A stretch of DNA of 7,991 nt from DATBMY01 sp036554605. Lineage in GTDB: Bacteria; Acidobacteriota; Blastocatellia; UBA7656. The translations under genes were made by a program, and so were the position numbers. The notes below the pieces were generated by a model, which saw only the letters and a list, made by a program, of their open reading frames with translations, searched no databases and was not told where the DNA came from. This document shows positions 1 to 5,187 of this stretch, in pieces. How positions within the stretch are numbered: the stretch's first letter is position 1; every line of letters starts with the position of its first letter. Location: assembly GCA_036554605.1 (NCBI GenBank), contig DATBMY010000129.1:1-7991 (forward strand), in the 5' to 3' direction.

Positions 1-2
1 AC

Positions 3-23
3 AGCGCGGGCCTTCGGGCCGCT
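3..23 (+). other. GC-rich hairpin with UUCG tetraloop
   Basis: GGCC at 9-12 pairs with GGCC at 17-20 around a TTCG loop closed by C-G, the very stable C(UUCG)G tetraloop. AGC at 3-5 can extend the stem with GCT at 21-23 if three bases (6-8) bulge out. No T-run follows, so this is not a standard intrinsic terminator. It may be the end of an upstream transcript or a structure in the leader of the gene at 42, and the window edge prevents a decision. Confidence 0.3.
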
Positions 24-41
24 CAATAGAAGGGGATTTTT

Positions 42-299
42 ATGCCGGGCCATAATAAGAATAAGAAGGGGAATCAATCCGAGCTTGCCAAGCTGATGCG
101 GGCGGCCGTCGAGACTCGCAGCCGGCTTGAGCGCGCGCGAGAGCGGCTGCGGTCGATTGAGAATAAGCTAAACGCAGCCACTGGAAAAAACTATGAGCGG
201 CAGCATGAGCAGGCGCTCGGTGAATACATAGCCGCGGCAAGTAAGGCCAAAGAAGCCCGGACGAAACTGCTCAAGCAGCTACGCGAGCGTGCTGTTTAG
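42..299 (+). CDS. small basic coiled-coil protein, function unknown
   Basis: This encodes 85 residues that I do not recognise as a named family. An ATG follows AGAAGGGG at 28-35, a good ribosome-binding site about six bases upstream. The N-terminus (residues 1-12) is polar and basic (HNKNKKGN). Residues 14-85 are almost continuously helical and rich in Ala, Arg, Glu, Lys and Leu, with Leu/Ala spacing typical of a coiled coil. Glycine is rare after residue 12 and there is no proline after residue 2. There is no signal peptide, membrane segment or cysteine, so a cytoplasmic protein is likely, perhaps an oligomer or nucleic-acid-associated. It lies 33 bases upstream of the SemiSWEET-like gene on the same strand, so the two may be co-transcribed. 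The antisense frame at 40-240 is a shadow. I am fairly confident that it is a gene but cannot give a function. Confidence 0.7.
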   Translation: MPGHNKNKKGNQSELAKLMRAAVETRSRLERARERLRSIENKLNAATGKNYERQHEQALGEYIAAASKAKEARTKLLKQLRERAV

Positions 300-332
300 C
301 GCGCTCAAAGTCGTTCGAGAAGGGAGCGAGCC

Positions 333-578
333 GTGGAGTGGGTCGGTTGGATCGCCGCAAGCATACTTGTGGTGACTCTCTTTGCGCAGGTGAAAAAAAA
401 CTGGGAAGAGAAGCGTCTCAAAGGGGTGAACCCGCTGCTCTATTATGGGCAGGCGACCGCGTCACTCTGTTTCGCCATTTATAGTCTGAGCATAGGCTCG
501 TGGGTCTTTGTCATAGCAAACTCTCTGGGACTGCTAGCGGCGATAATGGGAATATATATCCTTCACAGGTACAGGTAA
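333..578 (+). CDS. SemiSWEET / PQ-loop family small membrane transporter
   Basis: This encodes 81 residues with three predicted transmembrane helices (about 3-19, 37-53 and 56-77). That is the size and layout of bacterial SemiSWEETs, which dimerise to move sugars or related small solutes across the inner membrane. The start is GTG, preceded by AAGGGAG at 320-326 with six bases of spacing. Family features visible are a helix-1 end reading LFAQVKKNW, a basic loop with KGVN, aromatic residues in helix 2 and an Asn in helix 3 (N63, in IANSLG). From memory of the Leptospira protein, the PQ-motif proline corresponds to A18 here and the substrate-stacking Trp to F47, so both are substituted. A run of eight A (393-400) encodes the Lys-Lys-Asn stretch. 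Transport substrate is unknown. A lipid-A-biosynthesis N-terminal-like small membrane domain is a weaker alternative. Confidence 0.75.
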   Translation: MEWVGWIAASILVVTLFAQVKKNWEEKRLKGVNPLLYYGQATASLCFAIYSLSIGSWVFVIANSLGLLAAIMGIYILHRYR

Positions 579-598
579 TCATCCATTCGCTCTCAGTC

Positions 599-626
599 TT
601 CAGGTTAGAAGTTTCACCCGCATAAT
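599..626 (+). promoter_or_regulatory. weak candidate sigma70 promoter before the methyltransferase
   Basis: CATAAT at 621-626 matches five of six bases of TATAAT. The best -35 at proper spacing is TTCAGG at 599-604 (16-base spacer), which matches only three of six. A start near 633 would give a leader of about 24 bases before the ATG at 657. The gap between 578 and 657 is otherwise empty. This would let the methyltransferase/oxidoreductase pair be transcribed separately from the two small genes upstream, but the match is poor. Confidence 0.25.
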
Positions 627-656
627 GTAGAATCCCGGCGAAGGGCGGCCAAGGGA

Positions 657-1361
657 ATGCTGACGCCGAAGAGAATTTATGAAGAGGAATTGCTCGACGC
701 GGGGGCGGGCACCGACGACGACGTCGCCGAGACCCTTTCGGATCTGCGACGAATCAACCGCTATCTCGGGGGCACCGGTATCGTTATCAAATCGTTGGAC
801 AAGATTCTGGGCAAAGAGCGGCCGAAAGAAATCTCGCTGCTCGACGTAGGCACGGGGTCGGCCGACATACCCGAAGCGGTTGTCGAGTGGTGCCGGTCGC
901 GCGGGATAAAACCCCGGGTGGTCGCGCTCGATATAAGCGAGCGCAACCTGCGCGTTGCGCGCGCCCGCCTCGGTTTCAACCCGGACATAACGCTCGTCTG
1001 CGCGGATTCGCTCAATCTCCCCTTCGCTCAATCGAGCTTCGATATAGTAACCGCGTCGCTATTCTTACATCATTTCGTTGAAGATGATGTTGTGCGGATG
1101 CTGCGCAGTTTCTCCGGGCTCGGCCGCCGCGCGGTAATAGTAAATGATCTGGTGCGCAACCTTATCCCATACTATTTCATGCGTATAGCAGGGCCGATAA
1201 TAACGACGAGCTACCTGTCGCGCAACGACGGTCCGGTCTCGGTGCTTCGCGGCTTTACCGCAAGCGAGTTGCATGGGCTTGCGCGGCGTGCCGGATTCGG
1301 CCGGATCGATCTGAAGCAGAAGTTTCCTTATCGTCTCTCAATGGTCGCAAGGCTCGAATGA
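657..1361 (+). CDS. class I SAM-dependent methyltransferase (UbiE-like, tailoring type)
   Basis: This 234-residue protein transfers a methyl group from S-adenosylmethionine to an unknown, probably small lipophilic, substrate in the cytoplasm. SAM motif I is LLDVGTGSADIP at 61-72, the acidic residue after strand 2 is D92 (in ALDIS), and CADSLNLPF at 115-123 followed by SSFDIV at 126-131 gives the later motifs. The C-terminal part (NDGPVSVLRGFTASEL, about 190-205, then ARRAGF) is a style I associate with methyltransferases paired with FAD oxidoreductases near type III polyketide synthases. The ATG at 657 has GAAGGG at 640-645 upstream. The closer AAGGG at 651-655 is too near to act normally. 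Its TGA overlaps the ATG of the next gene by four bases (ATGA), implying translational coupling. The N-terminal ~55 residues are helical and may shape the substrate site. Substrate and product cannot be read from sequence. Confidence 0.85.
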   Translation: MLTPKRIYEEELLDAGAGTDDDVAETLSDLRRINRYLGGTGIVIKSLDKILGKERPKEISLLDVGTGSADIPEAVVEWCRSRGIKPRVVALDISERNLRVARARLGFNPDITLVCADSLNLPFAQSSFDIVTASLFLHHFVEDDVVRMLRSFSGLGRRAVIVNDLVRNLIPYYFMRIAGPIITTSYLSRNDGPVSVLRGFTASELHGLARRAGFGRIDLKQKFPYRLSMVARLE

Positions 1362-2542
1362 CTGATTACGACGTGATAATTGTCGGGGGCGGTCCCGCCG
1401 GTTCTTCGGCGGCGATACGCTGCGCAGCGAACGGCATACGGGTGGTGCTGCTTGAAGAAAAACATATGCCGCGCGAAAAGGTTTGCGGCGAATTCATAAC
1501 TCCCGAATGCTTTCCGACGCTCGAGCGCGCTGGCGTAGTTGATCGCTTGCTCAGCCAGGGCGCGCGGAAAATAACGAAGCTCGGTTTGGTTGCCTCGACC
1601 GGCAAGAGTATCGAATCTGAGATTTCCCGGCTGTCCGATGTCGAAACGTGGGCGATGAGCTTGAGCCGCTCAAGGTTCGATCAGGTGCTACTTGAGCGCG
1701 CGCGCGAGCTTGGCGCCGATTGCCGGGAGGGAGTTGCCGTCAAGAAATGTATCAACGGCGCGGGGGGGGCCATCGGGGTTGAAGCGATGCTCTTGCCCGA
1801 GGGCAGGACCGCGACGTTTCGCGCGCCCATAGTTATCGACGCGTCGGGGCGTGGCTCTCGCCTGACGGCGACACGCGAGGAAAGAGTGGCCGGGCGTCGA
1901 GGATCGCGATTATACGGCTTGAAAGCGCACCTCGCGGATGTCGAGGGGATCTGCGATCAGGTTGAGCTCTATTTCTTTCCGCAAGGGTATGGAGGGCTGT
2001 CGCTGGTCGAAGGCGGACTTGCCAACCTCTGTTTCATCGCCGGTGAGGGAGCCTTCGCGCAAGCTGGCGGCGACCCGATAAAGATAGTCGAGGAAACGAT
2101 CAAGAAGAACAAGCTTGCCCGCGAACGCTTGAGACGGGCGCGAATAGTAGGAGCCTGGCACAGCACCGGGCCGCTTTCATTCGGAAAGCGGGCGCTCGCG
2201 AGAGGAGGCGTCCTTACGGTTGGCGACGCCTCGGGAATGATAGATCCGTTTACCGGGACCGGGATCCAGATTGCGCTTCGCACAGGCGAGCTTGCCGCTC
2301 AGGCGGTTTGTGAGCGAATGGGTTCGGGGCGTCATCGCGGACATCTATTTGCCGACGCGCTCGCCCAATACTCCGCGGCCTACGAGGCGGAATTCGCGGG
2401 GCGCATGAGGGTGGCGAGGCTATTACGAATCACGGCCCTCTCGCCAAGGCTTACGAATATGTCGGCAAGACTGCTCTCGCGAGCGCCTGGCACGGCCCGG
2501 CGGGTGCTCAAGGCTACGCGAGGCGGTCTGAGTAAGGCCTAG
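1358..2542 (+). CDS. FAD-dependent oxidoreductase, geranylgeranyl-reductase-like
   Basis: This 394-residue flavoprotein is near full length for the geranylgeranyl reductase / flavin-monooxygenase superfamily. The N-terminal Rossmann motif for the FAD ADP moiety is VIIVGGGPAGSSAA at 6-19, ending with an acidic strand-2 end (LLEEK, 31-35). REKVCGEF at 39-46 is a signature of geranylgeranyl reductases and related hydroxylases. VIDASGRGSRL (159-169) is the central FAD/NAD motif, and GDASGMIDPFTGTGI (289-303) is the flavin-ribityl-binding motif. The start overlaps the methyltransferase stop (ATGA), with AAGG five bases upstream, so the two enzymes are probably made together. Reduction of a polyprenyl or quinone side chain, or ring hydroxylation, are both possible; the sequence does not decide. 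A run of eight G (1762-1769) lies in the coding region at a variable Gly-rich turn (GAGGAIG). No membrane helix is obvious, though the Arg-rich C-terminus could lie on the membrane. Confidence 0.88.
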   Translation: MTDYDVIIVGGGPAGSSAAIRCAANGIRVVLLEEKHMPREKVCGEFITPECFPTLERAGVVDRLLSQGARKITKLGLVASTGKSIESEISRLSDVETWAMSLSRSRFDQVLLERARELGADCREGVAVKKCINGAGGAIGVEAMLLPEGRTATFRAPIVIDASGRGSRLTATREERVAGRRGSRLYGLKAHLADVEGICDQVELYFFPQGYGGLSLVEGGLANLCFIAGEGAFAQAGGDPIKIVEETIKKNKLARERLRRARIVGAWHSTGPLSFGKRALARGGVLTVGDASGMIDPFTGTGIQIALRTGELAAQAVCERMGSGRHRGHLFADALAQYSAAYEAEFAGRMRVARLLRITALSPRLTNMSARLLSRAPGTARRVLKATRGGLSKA

Positions 2543-2578
2543 AATCGCAAGAGAAAATCTATTTGGAGAGGTTTTTCG

Positions 2579-2602
2579 GGAACTTTTAGCCCCGGCATGC
2601 GT
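2579..2602 (+). promoter_or_regulatory. candidate ECF sigma-factor promoter of the PDZ gene
   Basis: GGAACTTTT at 2579-2587 closely resembles the -35 element (GGAACTT) of ECF sigma factors such as sigma-E. CGT at 2600-2602 sits 16 bases after GGAAC, where many ECF promoters have a CGT-type -10. The same GAACTTT-N13-CGT arrangement occurs at 5105-5127 ahead of another gene for an exported protein. Transcription would start near 2611, giving a leader of about 39 bases. I see no convincing sigma70 promoter in this gap. The assignment rests on motif resemblance and recurrence only. Confidence 0.5.
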
Positions 2603-2611
2603 GCAGGGTGG

Positions 2612-2643
2612 CAAGGAAAGCCTTGAATTAATACCAAGGAGGT
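2612..2643 (+). promoter_or_regulatory. leader hairpin competing with a near-perfect Shine-Dalgarno site
   Basis: AAGGAGGT at 2636-2643 is an almost perfect Shine-Dalgarno sequence, six bases before the ATG at 2650. CCTTG at 2621-2625 can pair either with CAAGG at 2612-2616 (five pairs, AAAG loop) or with CAAGG at 2635-2639, which is part of the Shine-Dalgarno site. The first fold frees the ribosome site and the second hides it. Both stems are short, so this could be chance. If transcription begins near 2611, the first hairpin would lie at the very 5' end of the mRNA, where it could also protect against decay. Confidence 0.35.
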
Positions 2644-2649
2644 AATCGG

Positions 2650-3621
2650 ATGCCTAAGCGTTTTTACCCATTACTGGCATTAGCCCTGATCGTCACAGCC
2701 GGCCTTTGGGCCTCCTCCAGCGCAAATGCGCAAAAGGAGAAGGAGAAAGATAAGGACAAGGCTGTCTATATGGGCGAGTATCCGGCCACGCTCGGGTTTC
2801 AGACCTTAACGGGCGAAGGCGGTTATCTGGGCGTCTACCTCGAAGAAGTGACCGCCGAGCGGATGAAAGAGCTTGGGCTCGCCGAAGAGCGTGGAGCAGT
2901 CGTCATGAAAGTCGTCGACAACAGTCCTGCTCACAAGGCCGGCTTTAAAGAGAATGACGTTATTGTCGCGTTCAACGGCCGCGGCGTCGACAGCGTGAAG
3001 GAATTGCAGCGCCTGCTGAGCGAGACGCCGGCCGATCGCAAGGTCACCATAGAGGTCGTGCGCGGCGGAAACCGCCAGACCCTCTCGGCGACGCTCAGCA
3101 AGCGAAACCAGGGATTTGGCTTTTTAACGCCGGGACTCGACGAAAAGTTTTTCGAGCAGAATAAGAAGTCGTTCGAAGACTCCTTTAAGCTTCATGAAAA
3201 GGCGTTAAAGTCGCTGCCTCGCGATTTCGGTAATTACTCGTTTGTGACGCCGGGCGAATTCAGCTTCTTCCAGGGCACGAGGATCGGCATAAGCGTAGAG
3301 TCGTTGACCGATCAGCTATCAGAGTACTTCGGCGTAAAAGAAGGGGGCGGAGTCCTGGTTTCGCGCGTAGAGCCCGACGGGCCCGCGGCGAAGGCGGGGC
3401 TGAAGGCCGGAGATGTGATCGTCGCCATCGACGACAAAAAGATTGATAACGTGATGTCGCTGATGACCGAGATAAGGGCGAAGACCGAAGGGGCGCTGAA
3501 TCTGCGCATAGTTCGCAATCGCGTCGAGCAGATCATTACGGTCCGGATCGAAGCGCGGAAGCAGCCTCCCGCGCGTCGCCCGCGCGCGCAAATGTCGACG
3601 GTGTCGACCTCTACCGTTTAA
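2650..3621 (+). CDS. exported protein with two PDZ domains and no protease domain
   Basis: This 323-residue protein has a typical signal peptide: MPKR, a hydrophobic core of about residues 6-20, and a probable cleavage after ANA at 25-27. A highly charged Lys/Glu stretch follows (29-37). PDZ domain 1 spans about 57-151 (GYLGVYLEEV, then NSPAHKAGFKENDVIVAFNG). PDZ domain 2 spans about 211-303 (RIGISVESLT, then GPAAKAGLKAGDVIVAIDD). A helical, charged linker (160-200) lies between them. There is no HtrA-like His-Asp-Ser catalytic domain, so it is probably a periplasmic binding or adaptor protein rather than a DegP/DegS protease. The C-terminus has a basic Pro/Arg tail (305-313) and ends in STSTV, which resembles a class I PDZ ligand. 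A near-perfect Shine-Dalgarno site precedes the start and an intrinsic terminator follows at 3648. The candidate ECF promoter suggests a role in envelope stress. Confidence in the domains is high; the binding partner is unknown. Confidence 0.88.
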   Translation: MPKRFYPLLALALIVTAGLWASSSANAQKEKEKDKDKAVYMGEYPATLGFQTLTGEGGYLGVYLEEVTAERMKELGLAEERGAVVMKVVDNSPAHKAGFKENDVIVAFNGRGVDSVKELQRLLSETPADRKVTIEVVRGGNRQTLSATLSKRNQGFGFLTPGLDEKFFEQNKKSFEDSFKLHEKALKSLPRDFGNYSFVTPGEFSFFQGTRIGISVESLTDQLSEYFGVKEGGGVLVSRVEPDGPAAKAGLKAGDVIVAIDDKKIDNVMSLMTEIRAKTEGALNLRIVRNRVEQIITVRIEARKQPPARRPRAQMSTVSTSTV

Positions 3622-3647
3622 CAGATTCCTTCTTCTTTCATCTATTC

Positions 3648-3682
3648 CGAGGGGAGGTCGCGGCATCCCCTCGTTTGTTATT
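3648..3682 (+). terminator. intrinsic terminator after the PDZ gene
   Basis: CGAGGGGA at 3648-3655 pairs perfectly with TCCCCTCG at 3666-3673 (eight pairs, five of them G-C) around a ten-base loop. The T-rich tail TTTGTTATT at 3674-3682 follows directly. It lies 26 bases beyond the stop of the PDZ gene and separates it from the DUF4350 gene. Confidence 0.8.
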
Positions 3683-3691
3683 CGCGCCTTC

Positions 3692-3720
3692 TTGCAATGG
3701 CTCCTATCCGCGTTTAATAT
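3692..3720 (+). promoter_or_regulatory. candidate sigma70 promoter of the DUF4350 gene
   Basis: TTGCAA at 3692-3697 and TAATAT at 3715-3720 are separated by 17 bases. Each hexamer matches four of six consensus bases. A start near 3727 would give a leader of about 35 bases to the ATG at 3762. The position just after a terminator fits a new transcription unit. Confidence 0.5.
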
Positions 3721-3761
3721 GCAGCCGTGCTGACCTGATAACGTCACGGCTCACATAGACC

Positions 3762-4949
3762 ATGGCCAAACCCGACGCTAAAGGCATACTGCTTGTGCTG
3801 GGCCTTTTTTTTCTGCTGGTCCTGCTCAACTTCATATTCTTTGTAGACCCGCGCTCGGAGCTAGAGAACGAAGAGACGGGCAACCGCTCATCCTATCTCG
3901 CAACACCTTTCGGCACCCTTGCCTTCTATACCCTGCTTGAGGAGAGCGGTTTCAAAGTGAGAAGGTATGAGAAGCCGTTCACCGGTTTAAAGCAGGACTC
4001 CAGTATCGGCGCGCTTGTAGTTATCGCCCCTCCGATTGAGAACAACCCCGGCGAAGAAGAGTGGATCAGCTTGCTTGAATGGATAGAGGCCGGAGGGCTG
4101 CTGATCATAGTAGATCGCGAGATACAGGTCGACTTTGGGGGAGCCACGGCCCGCAGCGAACCAGCCTTTGGCTTGATTTCGCGCGGCGTGATACGCCCGC
4201 TTCAACCGACACAATACACGCGAGGCGTCGAGCGCATAACGCTTTCGCAGTATGCCTCGCGAGTTAGCGTCGACAGCCACGAGGTCACATATCACCTTGG
4301 CGATGATTACGGCGCGGTGCTGGCCGACACGAAGATCGGCAAAGGGCGCGTCGTTATGCTCACCGATCAGCACATAATCGCAAACAACGGAATATCAAAA
4401 GCCGATAATGCGGTGCTCGCGCTAAACCTCTTTTCAGAGCGCCCGCCGGGAGATATAGCATTCGATGAATACCATCACGGTCGCGCGGCGGTCGCCACCC
4501 CGCGGGAAGGACTGCTCTCTTATTTCAGGGGCACTCCCGTACCCTGGATGATCGCGCAAGTAGCTATTATCGCGGCGATCATCATATATAGTTTCGGCAG
4601 AAGGTTTACAAGGCCCATCCCCTTGCGCCGCGAGCGGCGGACTACGAACCTTGAGTTTGTTTCTTCGATGGCCAATATCACGCGGCTCGCGCAGGCAAGC
4701 GACCTTGCGATGCAGAACATATACTCGGAGTTTCGCAAACGGCTTTGCCGCTACAACGGATTGCCTCCGAAGGCAGATAACGCAAGGCTCGCGGCGGCGA
4801 CATCGCGGCGCTCGGCAATAGATGAACAGAAACTCAAATCTCTGCTCGACCGTTGCCAGGAGATCGCCTCCGGCCGCAAGGTAATGGACGGGGAACTGCT
4901 CAGGCTCGTCACTCATGTCCGAGAAATAGAGTCGAAGCTAAATCTATAG
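3762..4949 (+). CDS. DUF4350 domain-containing membrane protein
   Basis: This encodes 395 residues. Helix 1 is at about 8-28 and helix 2 at about 259-278, so residues 30-258 probably face the periplasm and 280-395 the cytoplasm. The periplasmic part has DUF4350 features: NRSSYLATPFGTLAFYTLLE (41-60), WIEAGGLLIIV (107-117) and FDEYHHG (234-240). Its fold resembles glutamine-amidotransferase-like or ABC-associated domains. The cytoplasmic part begins GRRFTRPIP and is a helical bundle containing NLEFVSSMANITRLAQA. An in-frame TAG at 3756-3758 fixes the start at 3762, although no clear Shine-Dalgarno site is visible. In many bacteria such genes sit with DUF4129, MoxR-ATPase and DUF58 genes. Here none of those partners lies adjacent: the upstream gene is closed by a terminator, and the next 200 bases downstream are non-coding. 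The biochemical function is unknown; a cell-envelope role is inferred from topology. Confidence 0.85.
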   Translation: MAKPDAKGILLVLGLFFLLVLLNFIFFVDPRSELENEETGNRSSYLATPFGTLAFYTLLEESGFKVRRYEKPFTGLKQDSSIGALVVIAPPIENNPGEEEWISLLEWIEAGGLLIIVDREIQVDFGGATARSEPAFGLISRGVIRPLQPTQYTRGVERITLSQYASRVSVDSHEVTYHLGDDYGAVLADTKIGKGRVVMLTDQHIIANNGISKADNAVLALNLFSERPPGDIAFDEYHHGRAAVATPREGLLSYFRGTPVPWMIAQVAIIAAIIIYSFGRRFTRPIPLRRERRTTNLEFVSSMANITRLAQASDLAMQNIYSEFRKRLCRYNGLPPKADNARLAAATSRRSAIDEQKLKSLLDRCQEIASGRKVMDGELLRLVTHVREIESKLNL

Positions 4950-5103
4950 CCCTGTATGCCTCCTGAAAAAAATCCCGCTAGACTCTAAAAAAGATCATTT
5001 TTTTTGAAGTATCTTTGTCGCGGGCGCAACTTTTCGCCTCCTCTTGCCACCAACTAAGCGTAATCAAGAAGTGACGGATTGAATTAAGGGCAAGACAAAT
5101 AAA
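4950..5103 (+). other. non-coding gap, AT-rich, with a weak terminator-like element
   Basis: No gene is credible here. AAAAAA at 4987-4992 followed by GATCA and eight T (4998-5005) could form an A-U hairpin. A second weak inverted repeat is AAAGAT at 4990-4995 with ATCTTT at 5011-5016. Neither has the G-C stem of a good terminator, but this is the only candidate end for the DUF4350 transcript. The rest, up to the candidate promoter at 5104, shows nothing I can name. Confidence 0.3.
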
Positions 5104-5130
5104 TGAACTTTACGCCCGGGGCGCCGTTTA
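5104..5130 (+). promoter_or_regulatory. candidate ECF sigma-factor promoter of the unknown exported protein gene
   Basis: TGAACTTT at 5104-5111 and CGTTTA at 5125-5130 are 16 bases apart when measured from TGAAC to CGT. The spacing is identical to the element at 2579-2602, and about 17 of 27 aligned positions agree, including GAACTTT, GCCC, GG and CGT. Transcription would begin near 5136, giving a leader of about 50 bases to the ATG at 5188. The resemblance is to ECF (sigma-E-like) promoters; no sigma factor is encoded in the window. Confidence 0.5.
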
Positions 5131-5175
5131 CCATACAAACAGTGCCAATAAAGAGTTTAGTAGATGAGGCGAAGT

Positions 5176-5181
5176 AGGGAG
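5176..5181 (+). promoter_or_regulatory. ribosome-binding site favouring the start at 5188
   Basis: AGGGAG lies six bases before the ATG at 5188. The earlier in-frame ATG at 5164 has only a weak AAAGAG (5151 region) upstream. Starting at 5188 also gives a cleaner signal-peptide N-terminus (MYKIIK before the hydrophobic core) than the longer version. Confidence 0.6.
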
Positions 5182-5187
5182 AAGAAG

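Noticed and set aside
393..400. Run of eight A in the SemiSWEET-like gene as a slippage or frameshift site
   Set aside because: It encodes a normal basic Lys-Lys-Asn loop in this family, and no alternative frame or structure nearby would use a shift.
600..1031. 143-codon minus-strand frame opposite the methyltransferase
   Set aside because: It lies opposite a gene with clear SAM motifs, and its translation has no recognisable domain. It is a shadow frame of biased codon use.
2650..3621. Classification of the PDZ protein as an HtrA/DegP protease
   Set aside because: There is no trypsin-like domain or GNSGG catalytic motif. The sequence between the signal peptide and PDZ 1 is only about 30 residues.
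3319..3747. 142-codon minus-strand frame opposite PDZ domain 2 and the terminator
   Set aside because: It runs through the intrinsic terminator and the second PDZ domain, and is rich in Arg/His as antisense frames are here. No motif is visible.
4434..4916. 160-codon minus-strand frame opposite the DUF4350 gene
   Set aside because: The plus strand encodes a conserved two-helix protein here; the antisense product is Arg/Cys-rich with no pattern.
4956..4988. Ten-codon frame just after the DUF4350 stop
   Set aside because: It has no ribosome-binding site and no distinctive composition such as a leader-peptide codon run.
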